DNA of 64,000 bases from Panopea generosa (GCA_029582155.1 CM055895.1:15924787-15988786); one strand, 5' to 3'; shown: positions 50,791-62,154, counted from the stretch's first letter. Notes: generated by a model not told the origin, from the letters alone. A program made the numbers and translations.

Positions 50791-52493
50791 ATGCACAATT
50801 AAGTTGGCAATTGAGTTGAGCTAAAAGAGATCTAACCACACGCAAATGGTCAGACAAATCAGTCCTATTAAACAAAAGGATAAGAAAATAAACTAATGAA
50901 AATATTAGTAATAATAGAATAAACATTTTTAAGCTGCTGTAACAACCAACTTTTATAATTTCTAGTTTTAAAAAACACACACCAATTAATTAAAGCACTT
51001 TAACTGATGAAGGCTTCAAATGACACAAATCTATTATTAATGCCATCTAAAGTGCATTTGGCTACAGCTACGTTAAATAAGAAAAGGTACATGTAATTGC
51101 AGGATCAAAATGTCACTGGTTTTCCTATTTTCTTAGGTAGAATACATGACTGTGTTGAACAAAGTTGCATGACTTTACAAAGGAGCCATGTTTCACTGAT
51201 AAAAATATTAGTGCAACATAATCTGTAACTGAAGATATTTCTTTTATAAAGAAACAAACAACTTGTTTATGAATGACAAACATTTTTGTAAATCTTTTGG
51301 CCTTGGTGCATTTGTAACAGCCAATACTTCTCTTAAACATGAAAAAATATTGTTTTATATATTGTTTTAAATCTGAATTTAATGATATGTAGTTTTAAAT
51401 GTAAGATAAAGTATTTTATATATGAGGATTTATATTCTAATCTGGCTGGTATAGTTTACCAAAATATTAATCGGCGTCACCTTTAATATATATTGGTTCC
51501 CGGGTGATGTGCACTCAACCAAAATAAAAACAGAATGCGGTTACCAGTTAGTTTCTCAGTTCTGCCCGGATACTAAAGGATAATTTTTTTTTTTATTCTA
51601 GCCTTAGTTTATATATATTTTAGTCAGATTAGAACATACTACCTCTTTTTTGTTTTTATGCTCATTACTTTGTATCTGGCGGTTTTGTATGCCCAGATAT
51701 GTTTTGATGTATATATGTATAAGTAATTTATGCATCTCTTCAGGAAATATATAAGATAATTCCTGGCATTTTTAATTAAAATGCCCATTTCAACTTACAT
51801 CTTGTTTTGTCATTACATCTTTACCATACAAGTGACTTTGGTCTATCCTTTTCATTGTTCATCATTTATTAAATCCGAAGTAACATAACAGTAATTCTAA
51901 TAGGCAAATCAGTTGCTTCACTGATGTCCTTGAGTATTAGAACGGTAGTTAGATATGTGCAAAGATAAAATGCATAACTTTTATATGGACAAAAAAAGTT
52001 TTTTTATTGGATTGAAAGGACATAAATACTGGTTATGCAGCTATAAACTGGACCTGTAATGTGCAAAAAATTTATCATTACAAGGCTACAATTTATCTTT
52101 TAGACGATCGAGCCCATCACTTGGATATATGTGTGGTAAAACCTGACAGATGTTCAAAAACAATCAGGTTTTTGGAACTAAGGTTTTAAAGTTCTGTACA
52201 GTTTGGTTAAGGAATAAAAAGAAGTTATCTGAAGAAATAACATGAAAGCAATTAAAATCCATATGCAATTAGCTAACACTTGAGTCTCTTTTATAGTTCA
52301 CAAATGTCATTAGCATGTCCTGTAAATTCAGAAATAATTAAATAAGCTCTCTCTCTCTTTCTTGGAATATGGTTAATCAATGCCAAGAAAACAAGTATAA
52401 AGCCAAGAAGCAATGTAAGAACGAGACAGGTTTAATGAGTCATTTATACTGAGAAAACCAGGAAGAAGGTTTTGCTTGGTAGTTCTCAGCACA
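50791..52493. other. AT-rich intron sequence
   Basis: No exon or repeat family recognised. 51475-51600 is somewhat less AT-rich, but no splice-flanked frame resembling the BK linker was found. Confidence 0.4.
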
Positions 52494-52888
52494 GGGTGTA
52501 TAGTATGTCACAGTGTGAAGTGATTCATTCACAGTTATGCAATGGATTAGTTAAATATTTGGTACTGGATTCTTGCAGATTGGTTGCCGTGAACACACAG
52601 CAGGATAGATTGCACCTCAAAATGGTTAGAAAAAATAAATACATAGTTAAACAATTATTTAAATAACAAACATAACAGAAAATACGATAAAAAAAGTGTA
52701 GTGAATGTTGCCTTTATATACTGTAGTCATTTTGTCATGTCGGAGATGCAATGGATTAGTTGCCATAGGCAACTGATAACTTCTCAACCCGGTGTTGTAT
52801 AGTATTTTGACCCCTCTGTGAAATGACCCCATGGTCAAATTACTATATAGTAAAATGACCTTGGTCATTTTACCGCTAAAGTAAATTG

Positions 52889-52889
<1 letters not shown>

Positions 52890-52925
<36 letters not shown>
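52890..52925. repeat. C36 homopolymer
   Basis: 36 uninterrupted C in the left arm of the nested palindrome. Confidence 0.9.
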
Positions 52926-52926
<1 letters not shown>

Positions 52927-53204
52927 CCTGATTTATCACCAATAAAGTTATTTTCATCTTAGTTTAAGGACAAATTATTGTTTATAATATAGAATTTAAA
53001 AAAACACACACATTTATTACTGTTTTATTATACCTATATCCCTTTACTTGGAAAGTGAAATTATTTGGTATTTTTAATCTATATTTGTGTGTTTTTTTAT
53101 TTTTTATCAAGAGATGTATCCATAAACAATAATTAGTCCTAAAAACTAAAATGAAAGTAACTTTACTGGTGATAAATCAAGGGGGGAGGGTCAATTTACT
53201 ATAT

Positions 53205-53227
53205 GGGGGGGGGGGGGGGGGGGGGGT

Positions 53228-53285
<58 letters not shown>
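53205..53285. repeat. G homopolymer, 81 bases with one T
   Basis: 81 bases of G with a single T at 53227, at the mirror position of the C tract in the right palindrome arm. The exact length in an assembly is unreliable. Confidence 0.85.
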
Positions 53286-53286
<1 letters not shown>

Positions 53287-53387
53287 CATTTTACTATAGC
53301 GGTAAAGTGACCCCATGGTCATATTACAATGGGGGTCAAAATACTATACGACACCGGATTCATGGTACCAGATTTGTTCTCTTTTCT

Positions 53388-53926
53388 TTTATGTATCTCC
53401 TGTCAATATTGTGTAAACAATTTATGTATCACCTGTCAATATTGTGTATACAATTTATGTATCTGTTGTCAATATTGTGTAAACAATTTATGTTTCACCT
53501 GTCAATATTGTGTAAACAATTTATATATCACCTGTCAATATTTTGTAAACAATTTATGTATCACCTGTCAATATTGTGTAAACAATTTATGTATCACCTT
53601 TCAATATTGTGTAAACAAGTTATGTATCTGCTGTCAATATTGTGTAAACAATTTATCTTCCACGTGTCAATATTGTGTAAACAATTTATGTATCACCTGT
53701 CAATATTGTGTAAACAATTTATGTTCCACCTGTCAATATTGTGCAAACAATTTATGTATCTCCTTTCAATATTAATATGTAAATAATTTATGTATTTCCT
53801 GTCAATATTGTGTAAACAATTTATGTATCACCTGTCAATATTGTGTAAACAATTTATGTATCACCTGTCAATATTGTGTAAACAATTTATGTATTTCCTG
53901 TCAATATTGTGTAAACAATTTATGAC
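53388..53926. repeat. 33-bp minisatellite inside family Q, about 16 copies
   Basis: The unit contains cctgtcaatattgtgtaaac followed by aatttatgtatca. The short family-Q copy has this segment once, in reverse, at 47775-47805, so the array is an expansion of element sequence. The unit is 11 codons, which keeps a plus frame open; not coding. Confidence 0.95.
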
Positions 53927-54170
53927 CAGAACTGTGACCTTATCTGTTGCATCACTGTGAACAAATCACTTCACGCTTAAACATACTATATACCACATGC
54001 TCATATGTAAGAAATACTAAATGATTTGCTTTCTTTCAAATTTTAACTAGTTAATTACTTCTTGTCTCATTTGATTAAAATCATTATGACAGCACATTTA
54101 CATGTACATGTATTCTCAATTCTCATCAATTCCAAATTCTGCAACCAGAATCATTATTGGGTAGTGTGTG

Positions 54171-54199
54171 TGGGGGTGGAGGGGGGGGGGGGGGGGGGA
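54171..54199. repeat. G-rich homopolymer tract
   Basis: tgggggtgga followed by 18 G and ag. Simple sequence; no gene. Confidence 0.85.
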
Positions 54200-54451
54200 G
54201 CAAAACAAGCTCTGTTAATCACACTGAGCATCATGCTGGTCGCTATGATTACATTGATAATCGATTGATCCGACTGGTTGCCATCTTCCATCTTGTTATT
54301 GCAACACCTTCCTCACTGAAATTGGCAGAGTGGGCCCATCTTTATACATGTACTATATGCACGATATCGAGTGTTGAAGTATTTATGCATTTCACTTGTC
54401 TGTTATCAAATGTGGTTCTGTTGCCATTTATATTTATGTTCCACTAACAAT

Positions 54452-54745
54452 GAGCCAGGTTCTGTTAGCTCCATCATTAGCATGTCTAAATATCAATCCA
54501 GGGGTTGTGGGTTCGAATCCTTACCCGACCACGGTCTCTGCGATGATTTTATAATTATGACATTGAATCTCATTGTCATTCATCTTTCAACGCTGATTCA
54601 AGTGCTAAAGTTATTAGTTACTGTCAGAGATGGGTGTGCTTTTGAGTACTGATTAACCTTCCAGGATCCCAGGAAAGAGTAGTTTGGTTAACTGATCATT
54701 TGTTAGCCCTTGATGGCATAAAAATGTTGCTAACAAGTCAAACAA
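54452..54745 (+). mobile_element. tRNA-derived SINE, family 1
   Basis: Head with B box gggttcgaatccttac. The body has cattgaatctcattgtcatt, cgctgattcaagtg, ttttgagtactgattaacc and gttaactgatc, and the 3' end is cccttgatggcataaaaatg. The tail is short (aacaagtcaaacaaaaac). Confidence 0.87.
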
Positions 54746-55579
54746 AAACTAACATTGGGGTCTATAAACAAAACAAAGCAGTCCCCACCGCTAGAAGTAA
54801 TTACTGTGATTGGTATTTCAAGGTGAAATGGTGACTATTTTGTTAGAATGCAAAGGTTGCTATTTAGGGGAATTAGGTGTATATGGAAAATGTGTGTCAT
54901 TCAAGACTGTTTGGGTTGCATCCTTTGGTAAGGCATGAATTAATTATACAATATGACTGAACACTATTCCCATGTTAAAAATAAAGTTCCCTTACAGGAC
55001 CTCTTTGCATTCCACTACTCATAGGGACCTGGTAATGCTTTATTTCTTAAATTGAATTTTTTTTGTACAGATTAATACAACAATAAAAATTTTCCTTTTT
55101 TTTGCCTTAGTATTTCTATGTTAAAGTAAGTTTCCTTACAGAGCCCTAAATATACTTTTCAGCCCCTTGATTTGTAGACTCTACAATCTTTTACAGATGG
55201 TAAGGATAATTTGTGAACATATTTGACTGATCAGTTTTTGGGTGGAAGATTTTTTAATTTTTTCAATTTGAACACTTGCATATAGATTCAAATAGTACAT
55301 AAGAAACATCCATATAAAATTTCAGTATAACTGACCAAATGATTTCAGATAAAGTGCTGTTGACAGAGGAAGGATGGAACACCGTAGCTTCAGTATTTCT
55401 AGCTTATGGCCAACAAAGCTAAACAAAATAGGTTCTACAGTACAGTGAAGGAGACATGCTTTTGGCAAGATTTTACTAGTATGTAGGTCAGTATTCAAGA
55501 TGGTAATCCTAGGTCTAACAGTAAAGGAGATATTTTTTTGGTAAGGCTTCCTAGTATATGGGTTATGAGTAAGTCGATA
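54746..55579. other. AT-rich intron sequence
   Basis: No exon seen. About 55425-55560 weakly resembles the 150-bp repeat at 57357 (gtatgtaggtcagtattcaag). Confidence 0.4.
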
Positions 55580-55690
55580 AGTCATAATAATAATAATAAT
55601 AATAATGATAATAATAATAATAATAAAGTCTTTATTTAAAGAGGAAACACAGTTGGAACAATCTCCAATCTTCCCTGTGGTCCTCTCAGT
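55580..55690 (-). mobile_element. Possible LINE 3' end with (taa)n tail
   Basis: On the minus strand, agaggaccacagggaagatt leads to tcctctttaaataaagactt and then an (att)n tail (plus-strand taa at 55582-55625). An AATAAA just before a trinucleotide tail is usual for some invertebrate LINEs, and the same layout is seen at 40430-40650. No reverse transcriptase remains. Confidence 0.5.
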
Positions 55691-55879
55691 CATGGTGAAC
55701 ATAGTTTTGGTATGCAACACACTGCTTTTCCTGGATGTAATGATAAACCAAATTTGGTATTCCTACAGTAATGAAATATGCTTCAGACAAGGTTTTACTG
55801 ACATGCAAGTCAAAAGTCCAGTTGTAAGCAAAAGTTACTAACTTTCCTCTAAGTATCTATAAACAAAATTTGGAAAGCT

Positions 55880-57320
55880 AGATAAACAAACAAGAAATGT
55901 CACTGGTAAGTGTCGCATCCCCACCCCCCACCCCCAAATGGTCTGTGAAAATAACAATATATGTTATAATAGGTAGCGATATATCCATGAATGTTTCAGA
56001 CTAGACATGAAAATTCATGTTTTTTTTACATTAAAGCATGACCTTGACCTTTGTGAAAGCTTGACCTTGACATCTGATGTAATGGTTTGGGTATTCAAAC
56101 AGGTAAATGCAGGTGACATATCATCATGACTTGCTGATCACTTGTGTCAAGCTATTTTAAAATCCCTCCATGTAAGACAAAGTTAAAGACCAAACTTTCA
56201 GGAAAGGTTCTTGGTCTTACATGCGACACTTAATTATGTCATGTTGATCAACTGAGCCACGTGTTTTTAAAATGTATTCAAAGGTGACAAAGTTACAGAC
56301 CTGACACTAAATCTCAAACGGACTGAAAGTGTTGTCAAACAAAGTTAAATTGTGACCTTGACCTTTGAAGATGGAGTCTGGGTTTAAGTGCGACATATTA
56401 TGTCATGTTATGTTGATCATTTGTAGCAAATATTTATACAATCCATTTATGCATGACAAAGTTACAGGCAGAACACGAAATCTCAAACAGACTCAAAATG
56501 TTATCAAACAAACTCAAAGTGTGACCTTGACCTTTGAAGTATGCCTGTGGGTCTTACGCGTGACATTTCATCATGCCTTACTGATGAATTGAGCAAAGTG
56601 TTTTTGAAATCAATCCATAGGTGACAAAGTTACAGATCGAACACAAAATCTCGATCAGACTAAAAGTGTCATCAAACAAATTTAAATTGTGACCTTGACC
56701 ACTGAAGTGGGAGTCTGGGTGTAACGTGCAACATATTCTCATGTTATGTTGATCATTTGTTGCAAGTATTAACAAATCCATCTAAGCATGACAAAGTTAC
56801 AGGTTGACAAGAAATCTCACACAGACTCAAGTGTTGTCAAACAACCTCAAAGTGTGACCTTGACCTTTGAGGTATGGGTATGGGTCTTACTCATGAAACG
56901 TCGTCATTTTATGTTAATCATATGTAGCAAGTATTTATAAAATCCGTTTATGCATGACAGTTACAGACCGGACACGAAATCTCACACAGACTCATAGTGT
57001 TGTCAAACAAACTCAAAGTGTGACCTTTGAGGTACGGGTATGGGTCTTACTCATGACACATCATCATGTTATGTTAATCATTTGTAGCATGTATTTATAA
57101 AATCCATTTAAGCATGACAAAGTTAGGTTGGACACAAAATCTCACACAGACTCAAAGTGTTACTTGACCTTACCCTCGACAGGTCATCATGTTATGTTGA
57201 TCATTTGTAGCAAGTATTAACAAAATCCATGTATGCATGACAAAGTTACAGGCCAGACACGAAATACTGAACGGATGGACGGACATACGGATGAACTGAG
57301 GGACGCTGCGATTTCTATAT
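55880..57320. repeat. About 167-bp tandem repeat, 'gaccttgacctttg'
   Basis: After a lead-in at 55880-56180, units with gtgaccttgacctttgaag, tgttatgttgatcatttgta, gcatgacaaagttacaggc and gaaatctcacacagactcaa recur at about 56353, 56522, 56691, 56857 and 57022 (spacings 165-169 bp). The end, at 57262-57345, has acggatggacggacatacgg and ggtgggggcataaaaatg, the standard end of bivalve-type dispersed repeats. Unit divergence is moderate. Confidence 0.85.
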
Positions 57321-57356
57321 GCCACCCCAAAAATTTTTGGTGGGGGCATAAAAATG

Positions 57357-57760
57357 AAATATGCTCCAGACGTTTTACTGGTATGTTGGTCAGAGGTCAA
57401 GATGGAGGTCACAGTGACTTACTATTAGTATGTGACACATAGTCTCTTGAGATGTACCAAAAAACAAAATTTGGCAATTCTAGACCCTACAGCATAGGAG
57501 ATATTTTCCAGATGTGTGTTAAATGGTACATGTATGTTGGTCGATGGTCAAGATATAGGTCACAATAACCTTATTTTGGTATGTGACACAAATAATTCCC
57601 TAGAATTACCTTTAAACTGAATATGGTCATCAGAGGGCTCATAGTATAGGAAATATTATCTAGACATGTTTTTCTTAAATGTAAGTCAGAAGTCAGTATA
57701 TTGGTCACACTGGCCTAATTTTGGTATGTTGCACTACCTTCCAGAGATGTATCCATAAAC
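57357..57760. repeat. About 150-bp tandem repeat, three diverged copies
   Basis: Units with tgttggtcagaggtcaagat, ggtcacagtgacttactat and tagtatgtgacacat recur at about 57407, 57558 and 57703. Confidence 0.7.
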
Positions 57761-58433
57761 CATTTAGTCATCCTGGGCATAATAATGAATAAGAGATTCA
57801 CTCCAGACAAAATATCAAACAGAAAGAGGGATGGGCGGGTGTAATCTCTCCTGGAGGATCGATGAGGGACTTAGTCAGTTATATGGAACCAAAACTTAGT
57901 GTTGCATTTGTTGTTAATTTCATAATTTTGGCTCCAAATGAAAGGTTATAAAAGTAGAGCATAACTATTCACTTATATAGAGCAAAGCTTACAATATGTT
58001 ATACAAGAAAACAACTAAGGTTTCTTTTTAATACATAGGTATGCTTCATGTGCCAGGACTATAATCAAGAAAACATAAGGGACTTATTTAAAATAGAAAA
58101 CGAAATTACGCAATGCATACCTACCAACCTGAAAACAACACAATTTAAGCAAAAAGGGTAAAAAAAACTTTTGGTTGAGCCAAATGTGACCTAAAAAGCC
58201 AAAAGTTTACCCAAGGTTAGACAAAAGTGGCTGAAAGGTCTGTCAAATGAAGTAGCACGCAATAACATAGGTATGTATCATGATTATTACCTTTGTATAC
58301 AAAACTTTTTTTTTAAATTCAAAATACAAATTGTACCTACTTGAAGCTTGTTTTTTTATACATTTCGCTATAACACGATGATCTGGTCTTGAAATTTTCA
58401 TCTTTAAATTTGTTTAATATTTAACATCCTTTT
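57761..58433. other. AT-rich intron sequence
   Basis: A weak inverted repeat (acttttggttgagccaaatg against ctaaaaagccaaaagtt) lies near 58167-58212. Otherwise nothing recognised. Confidence 0.4.
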
Positions 58434-58652
58434 TATGCCAAAGAGGGCTTAAAGATGATCAGTTTACCTAACCACTCTTTCCTGCAAGGTACCAGTACTC
58501 GATAACACCCATCTCTGCAAGTAACTCTTGAATCAGTGGTGAGACATGAATGACAATGAGACAAAATGTTGTATATCTATCATCACCATGGAGACTGCAG
58601 TAGTGTCAGGAAAAGAACACACTACTGACTGAGCTAACCAGGCCTGGCATCT
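58434..58652 (-). mobile_element. tRNA-derived SINE, family 1 (eroded head)
   Basis: The 3' end, tatgccaaagagggcttaaa, is on the left. The body has gatgatcagtttacctaacc, ccagtactcgataacaccc, tcttgaatcagtggtgagac and caatgagacaaaatgttgta. The head ends ctgactgagctaaccaggcc. The B box is damaged. Confidence 0.8.
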
Positions 58653-58840
58653 TATGATGGAAAAGCAGTATTATATGAAAATTGCATCATGCAATAGAAG
58701 TTTTAGTGTAGATGAAGCTTGCATTAATTTCACTTCATGATTATAGTATTTTTGAATGCAGATTGAGTATGGAACATACCTCCCTGAGTCATACAACCGT
58801 TTTGTGTTTGTTCTTCCATTTGGACTAAAAAACAGATGAT

Positions 58841-59165
58841 CATGTCATCACCCTTTTTGTATTTGTAAAGAACATTCCAGTTTAATATAAAATAAATAAT
58901 AAAAAAATGTCATCATCTGTTTTATATTTGTAAAGAACATTCCAATTGAATAAAACAAATAATAAAAAAATGTCATCATCTGTTTTATATTTGTAAAGAA
59001 CATTCCAATTCAATAAAACAAATAATAAAAAAATGTCATCACCCATTTTGTATTTGTAAAGAATATTCCAGTTAAATAAAACAAAATAATAAAAAAACAA
59101 ATAATAAAAAAATGTCATCACCCGTTTTGTATTTGTAAAGAACATTCCAGATATATAAAAAAATA
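58841..59165. repeat. About 60-bp minisatellite, five copies
   Basis: Units contain aaaaaatgtcatcatctgtt, ttatatttgtaaagaacatt and ccaattgaataaaacaaat. One longer unit at about 59040-59110 has an extra aataaaaaaac. Confidence 0.9.
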
Positions 59166-59572
59166 AAAAATTGCATGTAATTTTGCCAAATAAAGAAGTC
59201 ATTCAGAAGTAAAACGTTGAAGTAACACAATCGGACAGCACTGTCTACACTTCACCTTTTTAAAGAACAGTAAAATTTTAATACACTTGTCATGTGAACA
59301 GGGCCCTAATTCACTCACCCTATGAATAAATAATAATGTTATAATTGATCGACTTTCAATAAAACTGTGGATATTTGTGTAGATTAACTAGCATGCAATG
59401 TTTTTAACCCAACTCATCCAATGAATTTTAATTCATTGTTGAATGAAGAAAGTGACCCACAAATTATGTGCCTTGACAAGGCCACTAGAAATACAAATAA
59501 ATGCCCCAAAGGGCCTGTAACTGCGGTTGTCCTACAGATTAACATGACACATAACAGAGCTTATAGCAATCA

Positions 59573-59700
59573 TTGTCCAGACCGTTTTCTGGGTAGAACC
59601 AGTACTAGGGGCTTTTTTAAAAGGCATTTGGGTTGAGTCTGCAATCAGACCCTCTACCTCTGGTGTGAGCAATCAACACTTTATCCACTGCACTACCCCT
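59573..59700 (-). mobile_element. Degenerate SINE, probably family 3
   Basis: tctgggtagaaccagtacta matches the family-3 body. The right end (cactttatccactgcacta) resembles a decayed tRNA head. Low identity. Confidence 0.45.
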
Positions 59701-59917
59701 TTGCTCTTGAATATTCAAAAAAGAGATATTAGTGGAACCAATGGACATTTCCTGAAAAAGTGCTTGATCGATGAGTTTGTAAAGGGAAGAGAAGAGAATT
59801 TTGAGAATAGATTTTTGGTTCTTGCACTCTTCTTGCACTTCCAAACATTAACCTCTATCCATGTTCAAAGTCTCATTGCATTTGCTGCCATACTTTTAAA
59901 GATATATTCTGGAAAAA
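59700..59917. repeat. Part of a tandem repeat of about 190 bp, before a SINE
   Basis: Shares cctctatccatgttcaaagt, ctcattgcatttgctgccat and tattctggaaaaacaa with the units at 60232-60540. The family-1 SINE at 59918 lies between this unit and the next ones. Confidence 0.6.
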
Positions 59918-60216
59918 CAATTGATTGATTGATTGATTGAACATTTAGCGTCATTTTTATGCCATCAAGGGTTAACAGACAATCAGTCAACAAAACCACT
60001 GTTTCCTGGAATCCTGAAAGGTAAACCTGTACTCAAGCACCCCCCATCTTCGCAAATAACTGATAACTTCCCCACTTGAATCAGCGGTGAGAGATGAATG
60101 ATAATGATACACAATGTCGTATATCAATCATAAGGAAGACTGATGCAAGGAGGGGATTTGAACTCACGACCCCTGGATTGATAGTCAGATGTGTAACCGA
60201 CTGAACTAACTGGAAA
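59918..60216 (-). mobile_element. tRNA-derived SINE, family 1, complete
   Basis: The (ttga)n tail at about 59921-59940 is on the left. The body has atgccatcaagggttaacag, cctgtactcaagcacc, cacttgaatcagcggtgag and tacacaatgtcgtatatcaa. The head has a reverse B box (ggggatttgaactcacgacc) and A-box region (gtcagatgtgtaaccgac). With 18391-18672 it is the best template for the family consensus. Confidence 0.9.
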
Positions 60217-60231
60217 GCAAATATAACTGAA

Positions 60232-60540
60232 CATAAAGTACAAAAGAGGAGATAACTCTGTCATTATTCGAGATCAGTTTTTTTTCTCTCTGCACTTTCA
60301 CAAATTGCATTCTATCCATGTTCCAATCGTATTGTTGTAGTAGGTTCCACACTTTTGTAGACATGCTCCAGACAAGCAAAAATAACAAAAGATAAAGTAC
60401 AAAAGGGAAGATAACCCTGTCATTATTCTAGATAGAGTTTTTGTCTACACTCTACGCTCCCACACTTTGCCCTCTATCTATGTTCTAAGTCACATTGGAT
60501 TTTCTTCCATATATTTTTGAAGAAATGCTATGGAGAAACA
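60232..60540. repeat. About 165-190-bp tandem repeat, two units
   Basis: The block aaagtacaaaagaggagata, then actctgtcattattc, recurs as aaagtacaaaagggaagata, then accctgtcattattc. Each is followed by ctctatc-atgttc text and a closing gctccagacaagcaaaaa or gctatggagaaacaaaaa. Confidence 0.75.
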
Positions 60541-60589
60541 AAAAGAATAAAAAAACAAGGATTTTATAATGACCATAATGATGTTAGAA

Positions 60590-61020
60590 ATAAATGAATC
60601 GAAACACAAAGACAATAGTTTTATTATACACATCTCTACTTGGCCATGATGCATCCTGGTAAGTTTCATGAATTTCCAACGAGAAGTTGTAGAAAAATAG
60701 CCCAGACAAGGACTCTGTAACAGGTGGAATCAAACGGCAATAACTCTGTGAAAATTTATCAAGCCAAAATACAAAGACAATATGCACATGTCAGCTGTAA
60801 TGCATCCTATCAATTTTCATAAAAATTCCAACCTGAGGTTGTAGAGAAATAGTGCCGCTCTGCAGAAAAGTTAAAATAATGAAGACTTGGTCATTAAAGG
60901 GCCATTACACTGAAAAATCATCATCAAACAAAACCACACAGACTATATGTGCATCTCAACATGGTAGTGAGGGATGCATCCTGGGATGTTTTATCAATTT
61001 CCAACAATAAGCTGCAAAAA
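60590..61020. repeat. About 170-bp tandem repeat, about three units
   Basis: Units share acaaagacaata, gatgcatcctggtaagtttc or atgcatcctatcaatttt, and gagaagttgtagaaaaatag; spacing about 165-190 bp. The third unit includes aaagggccattacactg. Confidence 0.75.
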
Positions 61021-61444
61021 AATTGCACAGAGCTTTGTAAACAATTCATCTGCAATGCGTTCAACTTCAGGAGTTAAATTCATTATCAGACTATTAACAC
61101 ACACATTTTCACTTTTTTTATGAATTAAAATTTGGGTACAAACTTCTATAAACTTTGATGAAAACTCGTAATATGCAAGAAGATTACTTCAAAAGCAAAC
61201 AAAGGATTGACAAGAAATGTACGAGGTACAAACCAATGTACTAGATATAAAACTGTTAGCATTAATGTTGATGTGCAGCATGACGCCAACCTGAAGGTGA
61301 GTACAGTATCTAGCTCTTTTATTCTTTGAGTAGCTGAGCTATAGTTAAATTTTGATTTGCTATTTTATACAACATTTATATTAAATAGAAAACTGTGTCA
61401 TCAGTCATAAATAAAAGCATCCTTATCATTGCAAAATATCTGTA

Positions 61445-61650
61445 CATTAAAACTTCGTTGGCTCAAACACTCATGGCTGGGACACCACTTATAGCTCGAA
61501 CCACTTATTTGGTCCCAGTTGAGTTCCTATTTTGACATATATAAATAAACACATATGGTATGATGTTGAACAATATTTGGCTTGAACAACCGTTGATTAA
61601 AACGATTTTTTGTCCAGTCCTGTCGGGTTTGAGCTATCAAAGTTCTACTG
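61445..61650. mobile_element. pogo/Tigger-like MITE
   Basis: Read in reverse it begins cagtagaactttgatagctc followed by aaaccc, with TA next to it. The other end is a diverged inverted match, cattaaaacttcgttggctc then aaac, also next to TA. CAGTAGAACTTTGAT-type ends with TA duplication fit pogo/Tigger elements. 206 bp, non-coding. Confidence 0.65.
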
Positions 61651-61777
61651 TACATTATATATAGACAAAATAGACTACTAAAATTGAAAATAACTTAAAA
61701 GTAAGAATGACATGACATATATACAAGGTACTACAGCAAGAGATATATAAAATGTGGAGACTGCCAAGTTAACTTAC

Positions 61778-61859
61778 ATATTCCCCCCTCCGGTGGCCCC
61801 AGCCTTCTTCAGCAGGTGCTTCTCCTTGGGAGGGTTGGTGTTATGACTCTGGGTGGCTG
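61778..61859 (-). CDS. slo: BK channel exon: RCK1-RCK2 linker
   Basis: 82 bases (2 + 78 + 2), acceptor catacag ending at 61860 and donor gtaagt from 61777. Only one frame is open: ATQSHNTNPPKEKHLLKKAG, then ATGGGN and a split Met codon. Phases agree with the next exon at 46981 (AT joined to G). The sequence is the end of the poorly conserved, flexible linker between the two calcium-sensing domains, so identity rests on phase, position and strong splice sites more than on homology. The acceptor reads cagcag, a NAGNAG site that could remove or keep one codon. The preceding intron and the exons for the membrane part and RCK1 lie beyond 64000. Confidence 0.85.
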
Positions 61860-62150
61860 CTGTATGAGAGACAATTAGGACCAATTAAATATTGACATTT
61901 TTTTCATTTGTTTATCATACACATGATATAAAAATCACAAGAGCATAATAAATTAATTCCTAGATTTTTAGCCAAATTTCTTTTAAAATTAGGAGGGAAG
62001 GGATGGGGTGGAGGGGGGTGGGTGGGGGCAATTTTTATCATATATTAAAATTGATATGTTGTAATAGGCATTGAATGAAAGGATGAAAATGTAGAATTGA
62101 TTTATATAAGCCATTTTAATGATTAATTATCTGTCCCCAGTTTCTGACTT
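61860..62150. other. Intron with a G-rich dispersed repeat fragment
   Basis: 61940-62040 has attcctagatttttagccaa, then atttcttttaaaattagg, and a G-rich run (ggatggggtggaggggggtg) related to 47125-47380 and 43185-43260. Confidence 0.5.
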
Positions 62151-62154
62151 AGCA

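Larger units (their letters stand above)
52791..53355. mobile_element. Nested palindromic element with C and G tracts
   Basis: The left end, ggtgttgtatagtattttga then cccc, is mirrored by the right end, ggggtcaaaatactatacga then cacc. Inside, ccatggtcaaatt and gtcattttaccgctaaagta mirror atagcggtaaagtgacccc, and gatttatcaccaataaagt mirrors actttactggtgataaatc. The whole 565 bp is close to one large palindrome, with a loop of about 170 bp. The short copy of the host element has tcccaactcagattcatgg where this insertion sits, an unoccupied site. Confidence 0.8.
52494..53994 (+). mobile_element. Compound inverted-repeat element family Q, long copy
   Basis: The left end, gggtgtatagtatgtcacag then tgtgaagtgattcattcaca, and right end, gaacaaatcacttcacgctt then aaacatactatatacc, are the same inverted ends as at 47694-48122. 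Between them come gattcttgcagattggttgc, gcaatggattagttgccata (matching the short copy in reverse), a nested palindromic element (52791-53355) and a 33-bp array (53388-53926). Total 1501 bp; removing 565 bp of nested element and about 500 bp of extra array units leaves about 435 bp, close to the 429 bp of the short copy. Confidence 0.82.

Noticed and set aside
53151-53786. 211-codon plus-strand frame starting with a glycine run
   Set aside because: It reads through the G tract and the 33-bp array (11-codon period); no protein features.
55322-55720. 132-codon minus-strand frame
   Set aside because: It contains a long isoleucine run from the (taa)n tail and no domain; it overlaps a LINE-like 3' end.
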